Positions 62,151 to 64,000 of a stretch of DNA of 64,000 bases are shown here, one piece after another (positions within the stretch are counted from its first letter, which is position 1; each line of letters begins with the position of its first letter). Under the pieces are notes generated by a model. That model had not been told where the DNA came from and searched no databases. It saw nothing but the letters and a program-made list of their open reading frames with translations. The translations under genes were made by a program, and so were the position numbers. The stretch is from NCBI GenBank assembly GCA_001510275.1, contig LFEY01000005.1, positions 36,508 to 100,507 of the forward strand, written 5' to 3'. The DNA comes from Thaumarchaeota archaeon casp-thauma3. Its GTDB lineage: Archaea > Thermoproteota > Nitrososphaeria > Nitrososphaerales > Nitrosopumilaceae.

Positions 62151-62171
62151 GTACAAAAAATTCCTTTGTAC
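62151..62171. promoter_or_regulatory. Inverted repeat GTACAAA-N7-TTTGTAC upstream of the TrmB-like gene
   Basis: Perfect 7-bp arms with spacer AAATTCC, immediately followed by a TATA-like atgttataattt (62174-62185), 15-25 bp before ATG 62200. This is the expected place for a regulator site that touches the BRE/TATA region. A diverged copy of the block recurs at 62657. Confidence 0.6.
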
Positions 62172-62199
62172 TTATGTTATAATTTAGCTAGTACTATGT

Positions 62200-62583
62200 A
62201 TGGCATTAGTTGAAGTCCAAAAACCAGCTGAGAGTCAGATACAAAGATATGATAAGATTTTAAATTCTGCACAAAAGATCCTAATAAAATTAGGATTAAC
62301 AGAAAATGAATCAAGGGTATACGCCTATCTTAACATAAATGGATCAAAAAAAGCAAAAGATATTTCCAAAGACCAAAGAATTCCTAGAACAGAAACGTAT
62401 CATTTACTGACTGCATTGCATAAAAAAGGACTAGTAACTATGATTTCAGAGCGAATCACAATATTTGAGGGAATTGAGTTTGAAAAAGTACTTGATATCT
62501 TAATTTCTAATGAACTAAAAAGAATTGAAGAGCTACAATTTATGAGAAATGAATTAAATGAATTGTGGAAATTAAATTTTTAA
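62200..62583 (+). CDS. TrmB-like winged-helix transcriptional regulator (short)
   Basis: 127 residues. KLGLTENESRVYAYLNINGSKKAKDISKDQRIPRTETYHLLTALHKKGLV in parts (LTENESRVYAYL, IPRTETYHLLTALHKKGLV) is the TrmB DNA-binding domain. A terminal helix EELQFMRNELNELWKL follows for dimerisation. It lacks the sugar-binding C-terminal domain of full TrmB, so it senses something else or works as a simple DNA-binding dimer. Probably binds the palindrome just upstream. Confidence 0.85.
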   Translation: MALVEVQKPAESQIQRYDKILNSAQKILIKLGLTENESRVYAYLNINGSKKAKDISKDQRIPRTETYHLLTALHKKGLVTMISERITIFEGIEFEKVLDILISNELKRIEELQFMRNELNELWKLNF

Positions 62584-62656
62584 AATTAAACCTATTTAAA
62601 ATATAATTTAAATTCTAAACACTTTTTATTTTTCTAAATTGGCCACAATGGACTAG

Positions 62657-62690
62657 GAAATACAAGAAAAATTCCACTCTTCTTATGTTA
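62657..62690 (+). repeat. Degenerate copy of the TrmB-like gene's promoter block
   Basis: gaaat-N5-aaaaattcc-N6-cttatgtta here matches the block at 62146-62179 with identical spacing over 34 bp. The dyad arms are lost (tacaag / actctt). Only a 7-codon frame (ATG 62707) follows, so no gene is obviously served on the plus strand. Confidence 0.5.
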
Positions 62691-62789
62691 CAAGTTCATG
62701 TAGTTAATGTACGAACGTCCTAATTCGTAAAGAATACTCGTTGGGCAAATAGAGCATTGTTTCAACGAGGTATTTTTATTTTCATTATT

Positions 62790-63065
62790 CTAGTCAGAAA
62801 TTTCCTCAACAAAGTGTTGTCCATCAGAAGTTCGGCATTGTCGTGGGTAGGATTCCATGGCGGGGTTGCCTGCAGCAATACATTCCTCAAAATTGCTAAT
62901 GGTAGGATATTGATTATGTAACCATTGGTGAATAGTAATTTTTGGCATTTCACATGGTGTTGTAATACAGTTGAATACTTCAAACTCATCTATCAATGGA
63001 ACAAAAAATATCACCATTAATACAAAAATTGCAATTCCAATAATTATTGCTATATTTTTATTCAT
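62790..63065 (-). CDS. Membrane-anchored small protein with conserved AAGNP-MESYPRQC motif
   Basis: 91 residues: one N-terminal membrane helix (about 4-24), then an extracytoplasmic part with Cys33, Cys38 and the stretch ECIAAGNPAMESYPRQCRTSDG (in part). That is a motif I have seen in many bacterial and archaeal small exported proteins. Its ATG overlaps the DedA-like stop as ATGA, so the two are coupled. Upstream residues of the open frame (to 63266) are only a shadow of DedA. Confidence 0.72.
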   Translation of the reverse strand: MNKNIAIIIGIAIFVLMVIFFVPLIDEFEVFNCITTPCEMPKITIHQWLHNQYPTISNFEECIAAGNPAMESYPRQCRTSDGQHFVEEISD

Positions 63066-63589
63066 ATTCCAAGTCCTATGGCTTCTCCAAAGTAGTATCC
63101 AGCCAAAATTGTTCCAGTAGACCAAACACAAGAACCTGCAAATGTATACAGTACAAATTTTGGAATCCTCATTTTTAGTAATCCAGCTGGAATTGAGATC
63201 ATTTCCCTCATTACTGGAATCATTCTTCCTACAAATACTGCTTTGTCTCCATACTTTGCAAACCAAATCTCAACTCGTTCTAATTTTTTTTCTGATACCT
63301 TGACATATTTTAGATAGCGAAGTAAAACTTTTCGCCCAAGTTTTAATGCAACTAGATAGATTGCCGAAGTTCCAATGGTAGCACCAATTGCACCAAGAAT
63401 AATCATAGGAATTACACCAATTAATGGAATACCTTGTTGTGATGCCAAGAATCCTGCTGTTGGAAATATTGCTAGAGTAGGAATTGGTGGAACTATTGTC
63501 TCAACTAAAGCTGCTAAAAAGATCCCCTCATAGAGATGGTCTCCTAGAAACTCTGCAAACCATATTAAAAATGAATCAACGGGTTCCAT
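63062..63589 (-). CDS. DedA-family membrane protein (VTT domain)
   Basis: 175 residues. ETIVPPIPTLAIFPTAGFLA (P-x-P-E/S-like re-entrant loop), a central GAIGATIGTSAIYLVALKLGR and FVGRMIPVMREMISIPAG (the F-x-R-x-x-P-x-x-R motif) are DedA hallmarks. The family includes lipid scramblases and transporters of polyprenyl phosphates; an archaeal role is unassigned. First gene of a two-gene unit. Confidence 0.9.
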   Translation of the reverse strand: MEPVDSFLIWFAEFLGDHLYEGIFLAALVETIVPPIPTLAIFPTAGFLASQQGIPLIGVIPMIILGAIGATIGTSAIYLVALKLGRKVLLRYLKYVKVSEKKLERVEIWFAKYGDKAVFVGRMIPVMREMISIPAGLLKMRIPKFVLYTFAGSCVWSTGTILAGYYFGEAIGLGI

Positions 63590-63623
63590 TTGTTTCTGGC
63601 AATGAGATCCTACTAAATTACCT

Positions 63624-63641
63624 TACGAGTAAAAACTCGTA
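63624..63641. promoter_or_regulatory. Palindrome TACGAGT-AAAA-ACTCGTA between divergent genes
   Basis: Perfect 7-bp arms and 4-nt spacer, 35 bp from the DedA-like start and 24 bp from ATG 63665. Either an operator for the divergent pair or a hairpin in a short leader. Confidence 0.45.
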
Positions 63642-63664
63642 CTGATTAGTCATATTTTTTGCTT

Positions 63665-63985
63665 ATGAGTAATCATAGTAACATTATGGGTATTTTGTCT
63701 AATTTGAGAAAAAACTTGCAGGTAACAAAAAGAGAAAAAGCTGCTCAAGCTAATGGTAAAAACCTCAAAGGATTACTAAAAAAATTCAAAGAAGACCGAG
63801 ACAGAATAGAAAAAGAGACAGGAATCAGACCACAAATCGATGATACTACACAAATGTTTATGCAAAAAATCCTAAACGTATGGATTGAAGAGGGAAAAGA
63901 AATTGATGAGGAAAAATTCTGGAATGAAGTTGATCATAACAGACAGTTCACTCACCCAGTTGAATATTATGAGAGAAAACGCTAG
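63665..63985 (+). CDS. Small charged helical protein, unknown
   Basis: 106 residues from ATG 63665 (MSNHSNIMGILSNLRKN). Basic helical N-terminus (RKNLQVTKREKAAQANGKN), then KEDRDRIEKETGIRPQIDD and an acidic end (DEEKFWNEVDHNRQFTHPVEYYERKR). No membrane helix and no recognised family. Divergent from the DedA-like gene across a palindrome. TTG 63659 is an alternative start two codons earlier. Confidence 0.65.
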   Translation: MSNHSNIMGILSNLRKNLQVTKREKAAQANGKNLKGLLKKFKEDRDRIEKETGIRPQIDDTTQMFMQKILNVWIEEGKEIDEEKFWNEVDHNRQFTHPVEYYERKR

Positions 63986-64000
63986 TAATACCACCTAAAT

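Noticed and set aside
63066..63266. Upstream part of the frame ending at 62790 (MVCKVWRQSS...)
   Set aside because: It is an alternate frame of the DedA-like gene, and composition and hydrophobicity fit DedA instead. The true start is ATG 63065.

Overview
The window is an AT-rich stretch of archaeal chromosome. It looks like an ammonia-oxidising thaumarchaeon of the Nitrosopumilus type. Supporting evidence is an archaeal information-processing set (MCM, GINS, Hel308, RFC large and small subunits, TFB, Alba, ABCE1, aIF6), an 11-gene complex I cluster without the NADH module, an archaeal acetyl/propionyl-CoA carboxylase as used in the 3-hydroxypropionate/4-hydroxybutyrate cycle, twin zinc-ferredoxin-like proteins, a stand-alone 5S rRNA gene, leaderless promoters with TATA boxes about 25 bp upstream of start codons, and the secreted-protein motif WVKNTAKW. 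No amo gene lies in the window, so the lineage is an inference. I saw no insertion sequence, prophage or CRISPR array.

Layout. 0-3.4 kb: non-oxidative pentose phosphate operon on the minus strand (transketolase N fused to ribulose-phosphate epimerase, transketolase C, transaldolase). 3.5-7.0 kb: a damaged head-to-head pair, including a TPR protein, then a gene-poor stretch, a DCC-type thiol protein, leucyl aminopeptidase, a tiny zinc finger and the 5S rRNA. 7.1-15.3 kb: ABCE1, a Trm5-like methyltransferase, GNAT, an M50 protease, a LarA-like protein, pyrE, a probable C/D box sRNA, tRNA-CAU, a CADD-like candidate p-aminobenzoate synthase, a tRNA-Glu with a T-loop intron, and a prenyl synthase. 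15.3-25.8 kb: complex I genes, transcribed A-B-C-D-H-I-J-K-M-L-N. 25.9-29.9 kb: peroxiredoxin and the three-subunit acyl-CoA carboxylase. 30-36.5 kb: RFC large-subunit operon with two unknown partners, an IMPase-family phosphatase, a flavin reductase, DUF1059, and a HemA-like glutamyl-tRNA reductase without the catalytic Cys. 36.7-45.7 kb: tRNAs, argH, a DUF59 protein, succinate dehydrogenase, a PadR regulator with a double-palindrome operator, an isocitrate-lyase-family enzyme, Alba, a HEAT protein and a second reductase paralogue. 45.7-54.9 kb: a BCAT/Gfo-Idh/zinc-ribbon/acetyltransferase operon converging on a GINS-MCM-Hel308-GPT operon. 55-64 kb: RFC small subunit, TFB, tRNA-Ser, twin ferredoxins, aIF6, HisRS, a secreted acidic repeat protein, and small regulators and membrane proteins.

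How it fits together: carbon fixation (carboxylase), sugar rearrangement (transketolase/transaldolase), and respiration (complex I, SDH, ferredoxins, flavin reductases) stand beside replication and translation genes. Genes are tightly packed, with frequent 1-20 bp overlaps. Several starts are corrected here from family alignment plus TATA position (ABCE1, argH, aIF6, PadR, DUF59, NuoJ).
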